DNA of 64,000 nucleotides. Source: Pseudomonas vanderleydeniana (GTDB taxonomy: Bacteria; Pseudomonadota; Gammaproteobacteria; Pseudomonadales; Pseudomonadaceae). Positions 1-8,234 of the stretch are shown piece after piece. The stretch is from assembly GCF_014268755.2 (NCBI RefSeq), contig NZ_CP077093.1:4328001-4392000 (forward strand), written 5' to 3'. Position 1 is the first letter of the stretch. Every line of letters starts with the position of its first letter. Under the pieces are notes generated by a model. It was given only the letters and a program-made list of their open reading frames with translations. It was not told the origin of the DNA and searched no databases. The position numbers were made by a program, and so were the translations under genes.

Positions 1-75
1 CCGGACCTCGATTTCACCACGCTGTTCGGCACGTTGATGGCCGCACAGGTATTCACGCCCCTCCCCTGCGAATGA
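1..75 (+). CDS. C-terminal end of an upstream gene, possibly a DUF2063/BufC-type protein
   Basis: An open frame enters from the left edge and ends at a TGA at 73-75, giving 24 residues that end in [11 protein letters not shown]. The TGA overlaps the ATG of the DoxX gene (ATGA), so the two are translationally coupled. In many proteobacteria a DUF2063 (BufC) gene directly precedes a doxX gene in the bufferin-type bufA-bufB-bufC-doxX operon. The visible tail, a hydrophobic segment ending in a leucine/phenylalanine-rich stretch, fits that family, but it is too short for a firm assignment; the function is inferred from context only. Confidence 0.45.
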   Translation, partial: PDLDFTTLFGTLMAAQVFTPLPCE

Positions 76-530
76 AGGTACTCTCCATGAACGCTTCCAT
101 GCTGACTCGCCTGCTGAGTGACAATCTGCTGTTACTGCTGGCCCGCTTGGGCATCGCTTCGGTGTTCTGGCTCTCCGGACGCACCAAGGTCGAGGGCCTG
201 CTGACGATCAAGGCCAGCACCTATTCGCTGTTTCGCGATGAATATGCCCTGCCCCTGATTCCTCCAGAGTGGGCGGCCCACCTGGCGGCCTATGCCGAAC
301 ACCTGTTCCCGCTGTTGCTGGTCATGGGTCTGGCCACCCGCTTTTCGGCCCTGGCCCTGCTGGGCATGACCCTGGTCATCGAAGTGTTCGTCTACCCCGA
401 TGCCTGGCCGACTCACCTGACCTGGGCGGCCCTGCTGTTGCTGCTGGCCGGCCGCGGTGCCGGCCGTTGGTCGCTGGACAATGCAATACGCCGGGCGGCC
501 GGACAATCGTCTTTCCCGCTCGGGTCGTAG
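72..530 (+). CDS. DoxX family membrane protein
   Basis: The 152-residue protein has four hydrophobic segments at about residues 18-35, 68-85, 90-108 and 115-128. It carries the DoxX features: an N-terminal [17 protein letters not shown] stretch and an [17 protein letters not shown] segment. DoxX proteins are small inner-membrane proteins often tied to thiol/quinone redox chemistry; no catalytic residues can be named. The ATG at 72 overlaps the preceding stop; a second ATG at 87 is possible. The coupling suggests it is the last gene of an operon that begins outside the window. Confidence 0.8.
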   Translation: MKVLSMNASMLTRLLSDNLLLLLARLGIASVFWLSGRTKVEGLLTIKASTYSLFRDEYALPLIPPEWAAHLAAYAEHLFPLLLVMGLATRFSALALLGMTLVIEVFVYPDAWPTHLTWAALLLLLAGRGAGRWSLDNAIRRAAGQSSFPLGS

Positions 531-563
531 AAGGTTGGGGGATGCCAGAGGTGACCCAGGTCG

Positions 564-1232
564 TTACTCGACATCCTGCACGGCACGCAGGTGCAGGTAG
601 ACCGTGTTGCGCGAGACGCCCAGATCCTGGGCCACCCGAATGACGGCGCCCTTGAGCTTGAAGATGCCCTGTTCGTAAAGCAGGTTGATGACCGCCTTGT
701 TGTAGCCGCTGGAGGAGACCGCCAGGGTTTCGGCAACCTTCTTGCGTGCGGCAACCAGTGCAACGACCACCGTCTCATTCACGTCAGTGCCAAAGTTCTC
801 CGACAGCACTTCGGGGGCGCTGGCAGGCGCCTGGCTGAAACCGGCCAGGAGCTCGTGCAGGGGCGTGTTCAGGTGGAAGTTGATGCACAACAGCCCGATC
901 GGCGTGCCCTGCTCCCCACGGATGACCAGGGTGGTGGACTTGAGCGGTTCGCCGTTGCGATTCGTGCAGAAGTAGTTCATCGCCGAACGGTCCGGCGAAT
1001 CGTTGATCTGGGCGAGCATGCGCAGCGCCAGGTCAGTGATCGGCGCACCGGCCTGGCGTCCGGTCAGGTGCCCGTTGATGATCTTGATCACCGAGGCATC
1101 CAGGTTGTCCAGGCTGTGCAGGACGAACTCGAAACCCGCGCCCAGATAGGCGGCCAGGCCGTCCAGCAGCGTCGCATGCGACTGCAGGATGGCCTGGTCG
1201 ACTGGCGAAAGCTTCACCATGGTCCGTGGCAT
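564..1232 (-). CDS. YheO-like PAS/HTH transcriptional regulator (DauR family)
   Basis: The 222-residue protein has an N-terminal YheO-type PAS-like domain (about 10-125), with FEFVLHSLDNLDASVIKI and IGLLCINF. A C-terminal helix-turn-helix (about 165-220) contains VAQDLGVSRNTVYLHLRAV. The family includes DauR, the repressor of D-arginine catabolism. Its ATG shares one base with the stop of the RidA gene upstream (TGATG), so it is translated as the second gene of a ridA-regulator pair. The partner points to control of amino-acid or imine metabolism, but the ligand is unknown. Confidence 0.82.
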   Translation of the reverse strand: MPRTMVKLSPVDQAILQSHATLLDGLAAYLGAGFEFVLHSLDNLDASVIKIINGHLTGRQAGAPITDLALRMLAQINDSPDRSAMNYFCTNRNGEPLKSTTLVIRGEQGTPIGLLCINFHLNTPLHELLAGFSQAPASAPEVLSENFGTDVNETVVVALVAARKKVAETLAVSSSGYNKAVINLLYEQGIFKLKGAVIRVAQDLGVSRNTVYLHLRAVQDVE

Positions 1233-1606
1233 CAGGCCGAAGCGGCGATCGCCTCGATCTCGACCAGCACGCCTTTTGGCAGGGCCTTGACCGCTACGCA
1301 GGAACGAGCTGGCTTGGACACGAAGAACTTCTCGTAGACCGCGTTGAAGGCGGCGAAGTCAGCCATGTCGTGCAGGAAGCAAGTGGTCTTGATCACCTGT
1401 TCGAAACCGACCCCACCTTCCTTCAGTACCGCTTCCAGGTTCTGGATGGCCTGCAGGGTCTGCTCCTGAATGCCGCCTTCCACCACTTCGCCAGTGGCAG
1501 GCACCAGCGGGATCTGGCCGGAAGTGAAAATCAGATTGCCGAAGGCCTTGGCCTGGGAGTACGGACCGATCGCAGCTGGGGCATTGGCGCTGGTGATGGT
1601 TTTCAT
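1232..1606 (-). CDS. ridA: RidA family reactive-intermediate deaminase
   Basis: The protein has 124 residues if started at the ATG at 1604-1606, which has GGAG about ten bases upstream and gives the usual N-terminus MKTITSANAPAAIGPYSQA. Family hallmarks are IGPYSQA, FTSGQIPL and the C-terminal RSCVAVKALPKGVLVEIE, where the Arg contacts the carboxylate of the 2-aminoacrylate/imine substrate. RidA hydrolyses enamine/imine by-products of PLP enzymes in the cytoplasm. It is coupled to the downstream YheO-like regulator. A frame extension of 11 codons upstream lacks a good ribosome site and was not used. Confidence 0.92.
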   Translation of the reverse strand: MKTITSANAPAAIGPYSQAKAFGNLIFTSGQIPLVPATGEVVEGGIQEQTLQAIQNLEAVLKEGGVGFEQVIKTTCFLHDMADFAAFNAVYEKFFVSKPARSCVAVKALPKGVLVEIEAIAASA

Positions 1607-1674
1607 GAGGGAGCTCCGATAGCAATGGGGGTTGCCCACAAGGGGGAAGCCGCGATGCTAAAATGAACATTTGT

Positions 1675-2439
1675 TCATTCGCAATACTTTTTTTCACCCC
1701 CACCCAACAGTCCCGGCAAAATCTCGGCCGCCCTGCCGACCAGACTGAATTCGTTGTCTCCCTCGACCGACTCCGGCTGCAGGTTGACGTGCACAACGGT
1801 GGCGCCCCGTGCCCTGGCCATCCTGGGGATTTGCGCCGCGGGCTGTACCAACCCCGAAGTGCCGATTGAAAGCAGCAGGTCGCAGTCTTCGGCAGCGGCC
1901 ATTGCCTCGCGCCAGGCCTGTGCCGGCAGCGACTCGCCAAACCAGACCACGCCGGGGCGGATCTTGCCGTTGCACCTGTGACAGCGCGGCGGCTCGAGGC
2001 TGCGGCCCTCCTCGGGCTCATTCAGCGGGTCCAGGCTCCCGGCATAGGGCCGTGTACAGGCAAAGCAACGCGGTGCATGGAGGCTGCCATGCAAGTGGAT
2101 CACGTCCCGGGAACCGGCGCGCTCATGCAAGTCGTCGACATTCTGGGTAATGACCGTCAGTTTCGGCACTCGCCTGGCCAGTTCCGCGATCGCCAGATGA
2201 GCCGCATTGGGACTGGCGGCCAGCACCTTCGAGCGCCGCCACTCGTACCAGCCCCAGACCAGAGCCGGATCTTTGCGAAAAGCCTCGGGCGTAGCCAGGG
2301 CAGCCGGATCGAAGCGGCTCCACAGACCGGTCAGGGCGTCGCGAAAGGTCGGGATGCCACTCTCCGCCGACACACCGGCGCCGGTGAACACGACCACGTG
2401 GCGTGCCTCCAGCAGCGTCTGTAGCTGAAACTCGATCAT
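1675..2439 (-). CDS. NAD-dependent deacylase, sirtuin class III (CobB-like)
   Basis: The 254-residue Sir2 protein has the NAD motif VVFTGAGVSAESGIPTFRD (about 15-33), the catalytic His in VIHLHGS after TQNVDDLHERAG, and a structural zinc site with two Cys pairs (CFAC and CHRC). The Tyr and Arg in WYEWRR mark class III sirtuins, which prefer succinyl or malonyl lysine over acetyl lysine. The gene is divergent from the AraC regulator and sits just upstream of ridA on the same strand, 68 bases away. It acts in the cytoplasm on acylated metabolic enzymes. Confidence 0.93.
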   Translation of the reverse strand: MIEFQLQTLLEARHVVVFTGAGVSAESGIPTFRDALTGLWSRFDPAALATPEAFRKDPALVWGWYEWRRSKVLAASPNAAHLAIAELARRVPKLTVITQNVDDLHERAGSRDVIHLHGSLHAPRCFACTRPYAGSLDPLNEPEEGRSLEPPRCHRCNGKIRPGVVWFGESLPAQAWREAMAAAEDCDLLLSIGTSGLVQPAAQIPRMARARGATVVHVNLQPESVEGDNEFSLVGRAAEILPGLLGGGEKKYCE

Positions 2440-2582
2440 CGTTCGTCCCCACTCTTCGCCAAGGCATAAAGCATTCGGCCATTGTACCGATCCCCTGGCA
2501 CAATGCCCGGCATGACTTTCCTGCCCGATCTCAAACTGATGAAACCGCAGCAGCCCCAGACGCTGTTCGAGAGGCCATAGCC

Positions 2583-3392
2583 ATGCCCCTGGTCACAGAC
2601 GACTGGCAAGCCGGCACGTTGATCGAAGCCTCATGGGTTCGTGCCGAGACGGCAAGCTTTCCCCGGCATACGCACGATGAATATGTCCTGGGCACAAACC
2701 TGTCGGGCACCGAACACATCTGGCTCGACGGCAGGACACTGACGGCCGGTCCCGGTGAAATCACCCTGTACAACCCGCTGGCCATGCAGGCTTCGGAGTT
2801 CTGCCCCAGTGGCGTCGAGTATGTCAGCCTGCATCTGGATCCCGCGGGCGTCTCCCGCGTCATCAGTGACAACAACCTGGCCAACGGTGCCTTCGAGCAA
2901 GGAGTGTTCAGTCACCCGGGACTGCACCAGGCCCTGCTCGACTTCGCCCGCACGCCCCTGGCTCACCGTGGCCCTCGCGAGGAAGCCTTCCTGCACCTGC
3001 TGTGCCAGTGGCTGGAACCGCGCGATACGGCAGTGGGCGAACAACACGCCGCCGTCTCATTGGCGGTCGAGTACCTGCGTGACTGCCTCACCCGGAAGGC
3101 TGATCTGGATGAGCTGGCCACGACAGTGGGTTTGAGCAAGTACCATCTGGTCCGCTGCTTCAAGAAACAGATCGGGCTGGCCCCCCTGCAGTATCAGATG
3201 CAACTGCGCCTGATCGAATCGCGCCGGCGCCTGCGCGAACAGGCCAGCGTCCTGGACGTGGCGATCGAACTGGGTTTCTACGACCAGAGCCACTTCATCA
3301 ATGCCTTTCGCAAGGTGATGGGCGTCTCTGCGCAGGCGTACGCGGACGCCTTCAAGGGCCGCCCGCGCACGCCAGGAAAAGACCGGGGCTGA
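2583..3392 (+). CDS. AraC family transcriptional regulator
   Basis: The 269-residue protein from the ATG at 2583 has a GAGAGG about six bases upstream. It has an N-terminal cupin-like sensing domain (FPRHTHDEYVLG, GPGEITLYNP) and a C-terminal AraC HTH pair (about 155-255) ending in ELGFYDQSHFINAFRK and MGVSAQAY. The frame stays open upstream to 2403, but that part overlaps the sirtuin and shows no domain. The neighbouring convergent LysE exporter (stop at 3398, only 5 bases away) is a frequent partner of this regulator class, so the two may act on amino-acid export. Confidence 0.88.
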   Translation: MPLVTDDWQAGTLIEASWVRAETASFPRHTHDEYVLGTNLSGTEHIWLDGRTLTAGPGEITLYNPLAMQASEFCPSGVEYVSLHLDPAGVSRVISDNNLANGAFEQGVFSHPGLHQALLDFARTPLAHRGPREEAFLHLLCQWLEPRDTAVGEQHAAVSLAVEYLRDCLTRKADLDELATTVGLSKYHLVRCFKKQIGLAPLQYQMQLRLIESRRRLREQASVLDVAIELGFYDQSHFINAFRKVMGVSAQAYADAFKGRPRTPGKDRG

Positions 3393-3397
3393 ACAGG

Positions 3398-4045
3398 TCA
3401 GGCAACAGGCTGTCCCAGGATGAATTCCTGGTAGCCCGTTCCGATCACGTAGACGGCGAACCCGGCGAAGATAACAGCCGAGGCAATGTAGCTGTACTTG
3501 AGCATCCGATCGCCCAGCAGCTTGCCGCCATGGCTGGCGGCGGTGCATACCCCCACGCACCAGCACACACCGGCCACGAAGAAGCCGGCCAGAAACAGCG
3601 ACGCATTGCCCAGCCCGCCAGCGCCCGAACGAGAGATGAGCGTACCGCCCACCGCCGCGAACCAGAGGATCGCACTGGGTGAGGACACGGCCATGAAGAT
3701 CCCCCGCAGAAACTCCTTGCCCCCCGAGCGCTTGCTGGCCTGCTCCGAGCCCTGGATGGAGGCATGGTTTTGCCAGGCATTGATGATCATGCGAATCGCG
3801 AAGTAGATCAGCAGTGCCGAGCCACCGATCCACAGGGTCCACTTCACCCAGGTGAACTGCAGCAGAACGGTCATGCCCACCAGGGCCAGGATCGCGTAGA
3901 TCAGGTCGCCAAAGCAGGTGCCCAGCCCAAGCCAGAAACCCTGCAGAAAGCCGCGCTGCATCGCCAGGGTGATCATGGCGATGTTGGCCAGGCCGATATC
4001 GAGACAAAGCGAGAGGCTGAGAAAAAAACCACTGGTGAACTGCAT
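3398..4045 (-). CDS. LysE family amino-acid exporter
   Basis: The 215-residue inner-membrane protein has five to six hydrophobic segments and the LysE signature region, LSLCLDIGLANIAMITLAM followed by GFWLGLGTCFGDLIYAILAL. LysE/RhtB carriers expel amino acids or small solutes by proton exchange. The ATG at 4043-4045 was chosen because AAGGA lies about eight bases upstream; a further in-frame ATG at 4087 has no ribosome site. It converges on the AraC gene. The substrate cannot be read from sequence. Confidence 0.88.
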   Translation of the reverse strand: MQFTSGFFLSLSLCLDIGLANIAMITLAMQRGFLQGFWLGLGTCFGDLIYAILALVGMTVLLQFTWVKWTLWIGGSALLIYFAIRMIINAWQNHASIQGSEQASKRSGGKEFLRGIFMAVSSPSAILWFAAVGGTLISRSGAGGLGNASLFLAGFFVAGVCWCVGVCTAASHGGKLLGDRMLKYSYIASAVIFAGFAVYVIGTGYQEFILGQPVA

Positions 4046-4262
4046 GGAAAATCCTTGGGGACGGCAACATGCAGTGGATTGAGCCATAACGGTGTGGCCG
4101 GGATATTGGAAAAAATTGCTGTCGCCAGGTACCTGAAAGGCTTTCCTGTCGCTACAACCCGGCTTTGCAAGAAAAGAGATGATGCCCCTGCGTCTTCAAC
4201 GAAGACGCTGAGCCAGAGGAGTCCGTGCTGGGCAAGACTCCTGCCACGTCACTGCGTACCAT

Positions 4263-5006
4263 TCAGTGAGAGTTCGTCAGCTCAAGTACCGCCGCACTGC
4301 TGTACGAACTGTCTGCCTGGTCATCTTGGGAATAGACTCCCACTTTGAAATACAAAGGAATATCACGCCAAGATGGCAAATCGTAATGTAGGGTCTTTTT
4401 TGAGCTGGCAGTCCCACTTTCCACTTCAACAGTGAGGTCGGCATTCAGAACGGTGATGCGGCATGTGATCGTGTCACCCAAAGATAGGCCTTTCAACATG
4501 ACCGTGCGCGATTCCTCATCACCATAATGCTCCTTGAAGCCGACCTCGATGGTTCCTTGCCGCCATCGAAGCTTTAGCGCTTCAGACCCTCCAGTTTCTT
4601 CACCATGAATTTGCGCAAAAATCAGACCGCCCCTGGCAGGCTCATTCACTACGCGCAATTTCACTGTCTGAACGTGGGGCTTAGACGGGTTCATTGTCAT
4701 AAACCAACTTGAAATTTGGCGCAGCTCAACTCGGGGATACTTCGAGTGCGCGGTATGCCCGGCACCCGATGGCACGCGGAAGATCATCTCCCCGGTGACT
4801 GGATCAGTGAAGAAAAAAGGATCCTGGTACGAATCGATCGATTGCACTTGAAGAACCTGCAACTTTCTATCAAAAGTCTGCAAACGATAGGAGGACAAGT
4901 CAAAATTCTTCCCAGGTGCGGCGCCTGGATCAAGTGCATGCGCCAATAATATGGAGCTCCAAAAAAAGCACCCAGAAACACCAAGCGCCCATTTCTTTCT
5001 GGTCAT
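4263..5006 (-). CDS. Secreted alginate lyase, polysaccharide lyase family 7
   Basis: The 247-residue protein has an N-terminal signal peptide (about 1-24, cleavage after AHA). It shows the three PL7 active-site motifs in order: YPRVELRQ (RxELR), FAQIHGEE (QIH) and a late YFKVGVYSQD (YFKxGxYxQ). PL7 enzymes cut alginate by beta-elimination in the periplasm or outside the cell. The length is normal for a single-domain PL7 enzyme, and no carbohydrate-binding module is present. It is not the PL5 AlgL of the Pseudomonas alginate operon. The gene is visibly AT-richer than its neighbours, suggesting transfer. A strong palindrome lies just upstream. Confidence 0.9.
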   Translation of the reverse strand: MTRKKWALGVSGCFFWSSILLAHALDPGAAPGKNFDLSSYRLQTFDRKLQVLQVQSIDSYQDPFFFTDPVTGEMIFRVPSGAGHTAHSKYPRVELRQISSWFMTMNPSKPHVQTVKLRVVNEPARGGLIFAQIHGEETGGSEALKLRWRQGTIEVGFKEHYGDEESRTVMLKGLSLGDTITCRITVLNADLTVEVESGTASSKKTLHYDLPSWRDIPLYFKVGVYSQDDQADSSYSSAAVLELTNSH

Positions 5007-5036
5007 TTAATGCACCTGTTATCAACCTGAGTAACG

Positions 5037-5062
5037 AGTGAATGACTATAAAGTCATTCACT
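5037..5062 (-). promoter_or_regulatory. 11-bp perfect inverted repeat upstream of the alginate lyase gene
   Basis: AGTGAATGACT (5037-5047) and AGTCATTCACT (5052-5062) are perfect inverted repeats around ATAA, ending 31 bases upstream of the lyase start. It could be a protein operator or a hairpin in the 5' untranslated RNA. The rest of 5007-5351 holds no convincing gene. Confidence 0.5.
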
Positions 5063-5351
5063 AAAAGCTTGCCGCCGCATCCAGGGCACTTGATTCATTC
5101 CACACGATCGCGGACAGACTGAAACGCTCTCGGCGACTTCATTTCTTAACGTAATACTCTTTTATGCGCAGCATTTTAGAGAACTCAGGCCTGCCTGATC
5201 ACATTCTATTTGAAGCGAATGGAGAGACGAAGTTGATTTTCATGAAATCTATCATCCAGACAGAGAAGACTGCCCTGTCCCTGATTCTGCGTCAGGTTGG
5301 CAGGGCTGATCTTCGCGCCCCCGTGTCCAGAGCGATTGGAAAGAAGGTCCT

Positions 5352-6515
5352 TCAGAGCAGGATCTCGATATCTCCAGTCGGGAATGCCACGCAAGAGTAG
5401 ATCCAGCCGAAGTCCCGATCGGACTTGCGCAGGTGAGCCTCCTGCGGGTTGAACACCGTGCCGCGCAGCAGCTTGACCCGGCACAGGCTGCACTCGCCGG
5501 AGCGACAGGCGTTTTCAGTGCCATAGCCATTGCGCTCCAGGGCGTTGAGCAGCGGCTCGCCGACACGACTGCGGAACTGGCCACGCCCATTGACCGTGAC
5601 GGTCACCTCGTCATCCAGAGAAACGCCTTCAGGCCATCCCGCCTGCTCGTTCGGTGCCTTCGGTGCGCCGTTGGCCTCGACGCGGATACGCCGGCGCCTG
5701 ACGCCCAGCGCCGTCAGCAACTCGATGCAACTGTCGTTGAACGGCGTAGGGCCACACACGTAGAACATCTTGTCGCCGATCTCACCGAGCAGGTCGCCCA
5801 GCATGGCCTGCGTCAGGCGGCCGACATGACCCCGATGACCGGCAGGAGGCCGGGAGATCACCTCGCTCAGGGTGAAGTTCGGGTGACGATCGGCCAGGCC
5901 ACGCAGTTCGTCGTCGAAGATCACGTCATCGAGGAAGCTGTTCACGTAGACCAGGTGGAAGCGGTAAGGCAGGCCACGCTCGAGGATGTCCAGCAGGATG
6001 CTGCGTGCCGGCGCGGCACCCGAGCCGCCGGCCAGGAACACCAGGTCATCGCCATGAAACAGCGGATTGTGGTGAAAGCTGCCCATGGGGCCGGAACTGA
6101 GCAGGCGCTGCCCCACCACGGCCCTGTCGAGCAGATAGTTGGAAATGAAACCATTCGCCGCCCGCTTCACCGTCAGGTCGTAATGGGAACGTTGTGCCGG
6201 CGAAGACGACAGGGCATAGGGTCGGGCGGTCGCCACCCCGTCGATGTCGACGAACAGGTTGATGTACTGTCCGGCCTGGAACGGTGGCAGCACGCCGCCG
6301 TCCGCGGCAACCAGACGCAAGGTGCGGGTACTGGCGGTCTCGTCGATGATCTCGGCGACTTGAAGTGCCAGTCGCTTGGGGTGCAGCTGCACCACGGTGC
6401 TGGCAACCTCTCCCCTGATTTCACGGAAATCGCTGCCGGTCTGGGCCAACGCTTGCTTGGCCTGCCAGGCCTCGCGAAAGCCGGCGACGGCATTGAGCAG
6501 ATTCTGCTCAGACAT
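5352..6515 (-). CDS. Ferredoxin-reductase (FAD/NAD) fused to a C-terminal 2Fe-2S ferredoxin domain
   Basis: The 387-residue protein has a short N-terminal helical stretch (1-45). An FAD-binding domain follows, with ARPYALSSSP (about 115-125), then a nucleotide-binding domain with FLAGGSGAAPARS and FYVCGPTPF. A plant-type 2Fe-2S domain closes it, with CRSGECSLC (Cys-x4-Cys-x2-Cys) and a fourth Cys in IYSCVAFP. This is the layout of electron-transfer components of oxygenases. The ATG at 6515 overlaps the end of the upstream flavoenzyme gene by eight bases, so they form one unit in which it probably passes electrons for its partner. The substrate is unknown. Confidence 0.9.
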   Translation of the reverse strand: MSEQNLLNAVAGFREAWQAKQALAQTGSDFREIRGEVASTVVQLHPKRLALQVAEIIDETASTRTLRLVAADGGVLPPFQAGQYINLFVDIDGVATARPYALSSSPAQRSHYDLTVKRAANGFISNYLLDRAVVGQRLLSSGPMGSFHHNPLFHGDDLVFLAGGSGAAPARSILLDILERGLPYRFHLVYVNSFLDDVIFDDELRGLADRHPNFTLSEVISRPPAGHRGHVGRLTQAMLGDLLGEIGDKMFYVCGPTPFNDSCIELLTALGVRRRRIRVEANGAPKAPNEQAGWPEGVSLDDEVTVTVNGRGQFRSRVGEPLLNALERNGYGTENACRSGECSLCRVKLLRGTVFNPQEAHLRKSDRDFGWIYSCVAFPTGDIEILL

Positions 6516-8028
6516 GCTCCACCTCCTTGATCTGCAACTGTTTGAGCACCGCCCTGGCGGTAGATTCGCCCGCCAGGTAGGTGGGCTGGAAACCGCCCAT
6601 GGTGGTCCATGAACCGGCGATATAGAGGCCCGGCACGCCCTCCAGACGCTCGCGCAGCAAGGCCGAGTCCTGCGCGCTCTGCTGGAACCCATAGATGGCG
6701 CCACCCGGTGTGTTGAGGTAGCGCATCATGGTCAGCGGGGTGGCGACCTCCACCTCCTCGATATACTGGCGCACCTTCGGGTAGACCTTCTCGATCACCC
6801 CGATAAGTTTTTCGGCGAACGCATACTTGGTCTGCGCGTATTGCTCCGGCGACACAGCCTTCCAGGGTTCGGCATATTGCAGGCAGACTAGCACCACCTG
6901 GCTCTTGCCGGCAGGCGCGGCCTCGGGGTCTTCAAGGTTGTAGCAGGTCAGCATGCCGCCCAGCGGCGGTTCCAGGCTGCCCATGCGCTGGAAGATCTGC
7001 TCTTCGTCCAGGGTCTCGTAGATGAAGCTGGAGGCCTGGGTTACGCCCAGCTCCTGCGGGGTGCAATCAAGCCCCAGGTAGATGACGAAGGCCGAGGTGC
7101 CCATGCGCCGGGATTTGAAATCCTGCTGGACCTGAAGCGGTGGCTGCTCTAGATCCAGCAGTTCGTTGAAGGTGGTCAGCGGGCTGGCATTGGACACTAC
7201 CGCCTCACAGGAAACGCTTTCGCCGCCCTCCAGACGCACACCGCTGATGCGGCCATCGCGGGTATGAATCCGCTCCACGCCGCAGTTGAAACGGACCTCG
7301 CCGCCCGCTTCGAGGAACGACTCCACCAGCGCACTGGACATGGCCTGGGAACCGCCCTTGATATGCCAGGGCTTGAACGCCGCGTAAGCGTAGAGCATCG
7401 TGGCCAGGTCCGGAAACGGCAGCATGCTGGGCGGCACGCCGAGGTAGAGCCAGTAGGTGGCGACCACCCGCTTCAAGCGGGGATCGCTGAAAAAGTCGTC
7501 CACCACCTCCTTCGCTGAACGAAAGCCGTACTTCACGAAGTTCGGACACATCGACCCGAGCATCGCCTCACTGTTGGCGCGACGGGCCTGCGGCAGGGTC
7601 ATGAAGCTTTCCAGGGTGATTTTCTCGCACAGCGTCAGGAAATCCGCGATCGCCTGGGACTCTGCCGGAAACAGCCCCTGCAGAGTATTGCGCAACCCCG
7701 ACCAACTGGCCGGCAGCGTCACATCGATTTCACCCGGCACCACCAACCGGTACAGCGCCTGCTCCTGGACGAACTCGACCTTGTCCATCACGCCCAGCTT
7801 CTCGAATAGCTTGCGCATGATGAAGGGCTTGTCCGCAGTCCCCAGTCCGCTGAGCTGGTGCAGTGCCACCTCGAACTCGAAGTTGCCGCGCACGAAAGAC
7901 GTAGCGCAACCGCCCGGGATGTTGTGCCGTTCCACCAGCAGGGTTCGACTGCCGCCACGCTGCAAGGCGGTCGCGGCGGTCAATCCGGCGTTGCCAGCGC
8001 CGATCACGACGGCGTCATAGTGCTTCAT
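6508..8028 (-). CDS. FAD-dependent oxidoreductase of the phytoene desaturase/retinol saturase-like family
   Basis: The 506-residue protein begins with a dinucleotide fold, AVVIGAGNAGLTAATAL, followed by ERHNIPGGCATSF. It ends with the CrtI-type signature GLYIAGSWTTMGG and YLAGESTARAVL. The family includes carotenoid desaturases and isomerases, retinol saturases and uncharacterised bacterial enzymes; no carotenoid genes lie nearby. It is first in a two-gene operon with the ferredoxin reductase and is divergent from a TetR regulator. The shared region carries three similar palindromes, so TetR control is likely. The reaction cannot be named. Confidence 0.85.
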   Translation of the reverse strand: MKHYDAVVIGAGNAGLTAATALQRGGSRTLLVERHNIPGGCATSFVRGNFEFEVALHQLSGLGTADKPFIMRKLFEKLGVMDKVEFVQEQALYRLVVPGEIDVTLPASWSGLRNTLQGLFPAESQAIADFLTLCEKITLESFMTLPQARRANSEAMLGSMCPNFVKYGFRSAKEVVDDFFSDPRLKRVVATYWLYLGVPPSMLPFPDLATMLYAYAAFKPWHIKGGSQAMSSALVESFLEAGGEVRFNCGVERIHTRDGRISGVRLEGGESVSCEAVVSNASPLTTFNELLDLEQPPLQVQQDFKSRRMGTSAFVIYLGLDCTPQELGVTQASSFIYETLDEEQIFQRMGSLEPPLGGMLTCYNLEDPEAAPAGKSQVVLVCLQYAEPWKAVSPEQYAQTKYAFAEKLIGVIEKVYPKVRQYIEEVEVATPLTMMRYLNTPGGAIYGFQQSAQDSALLRERLEGVPGLYIAGSWTTMGGFQPTYLAGESTARAVLKQLQIKEVEHV

Positions 8029-8040
8029 GCTCTTCCCCTT

Positions 8041-8185
8041 AACTTATCAGCGCTAAGATCACGATAAAAAAACACACCGGGCGGGTATGCCTCCGTTCGC
8101 ATGGACAAGCGACGTCGGCGTTGTTGTGGCGCACAGGCTACGAAGAACATCTTAGCACTGTCAAGATACTTCACCATGCTAAGAT
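8041..8185. promoter_or_regulatory. Three 19-bp palindromic sites, probable TetR operators
   Basis: Three related palindromes occupy the divergent region: 8041-8059 (AACTTATCAGCGCTAAGAT), 8149-8167 (ATCTTAGCACTGTCAAGAT) and 8167-8185 (TACTTCACCATGCTAAGAT). Each has the form ATCTTA-like arm, nine to ten central bases, and the inverted arm. The last two abut and share one base; the first sits 12 bases from the flavoenzyme start. Position and symmetry fit binding by the adjacent TetR protein. Confidence 0.7.
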
Positions 8186-8234
8186 CCAGGCCGTTCCGTG
8201 CCTTCGAATTCCCTGTTGTCGAGACCGTCCGCGC

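Noticed and set aside
2512..2580. 22-codon open frame (MTFLPDLKLMKPQQPQTLFE...) just before the AraC gene
   Set aside because: It ends two bases before the AraC start and could be a leader peptide, but there is no ribosome site or known pattern to support it.
5164..5400. 78-codon plus-strand frame between the alginate lyase and ferredoxin reductase genes
   Set aside because: No ribosome site or domain, and its end overlaps the reductase gene.
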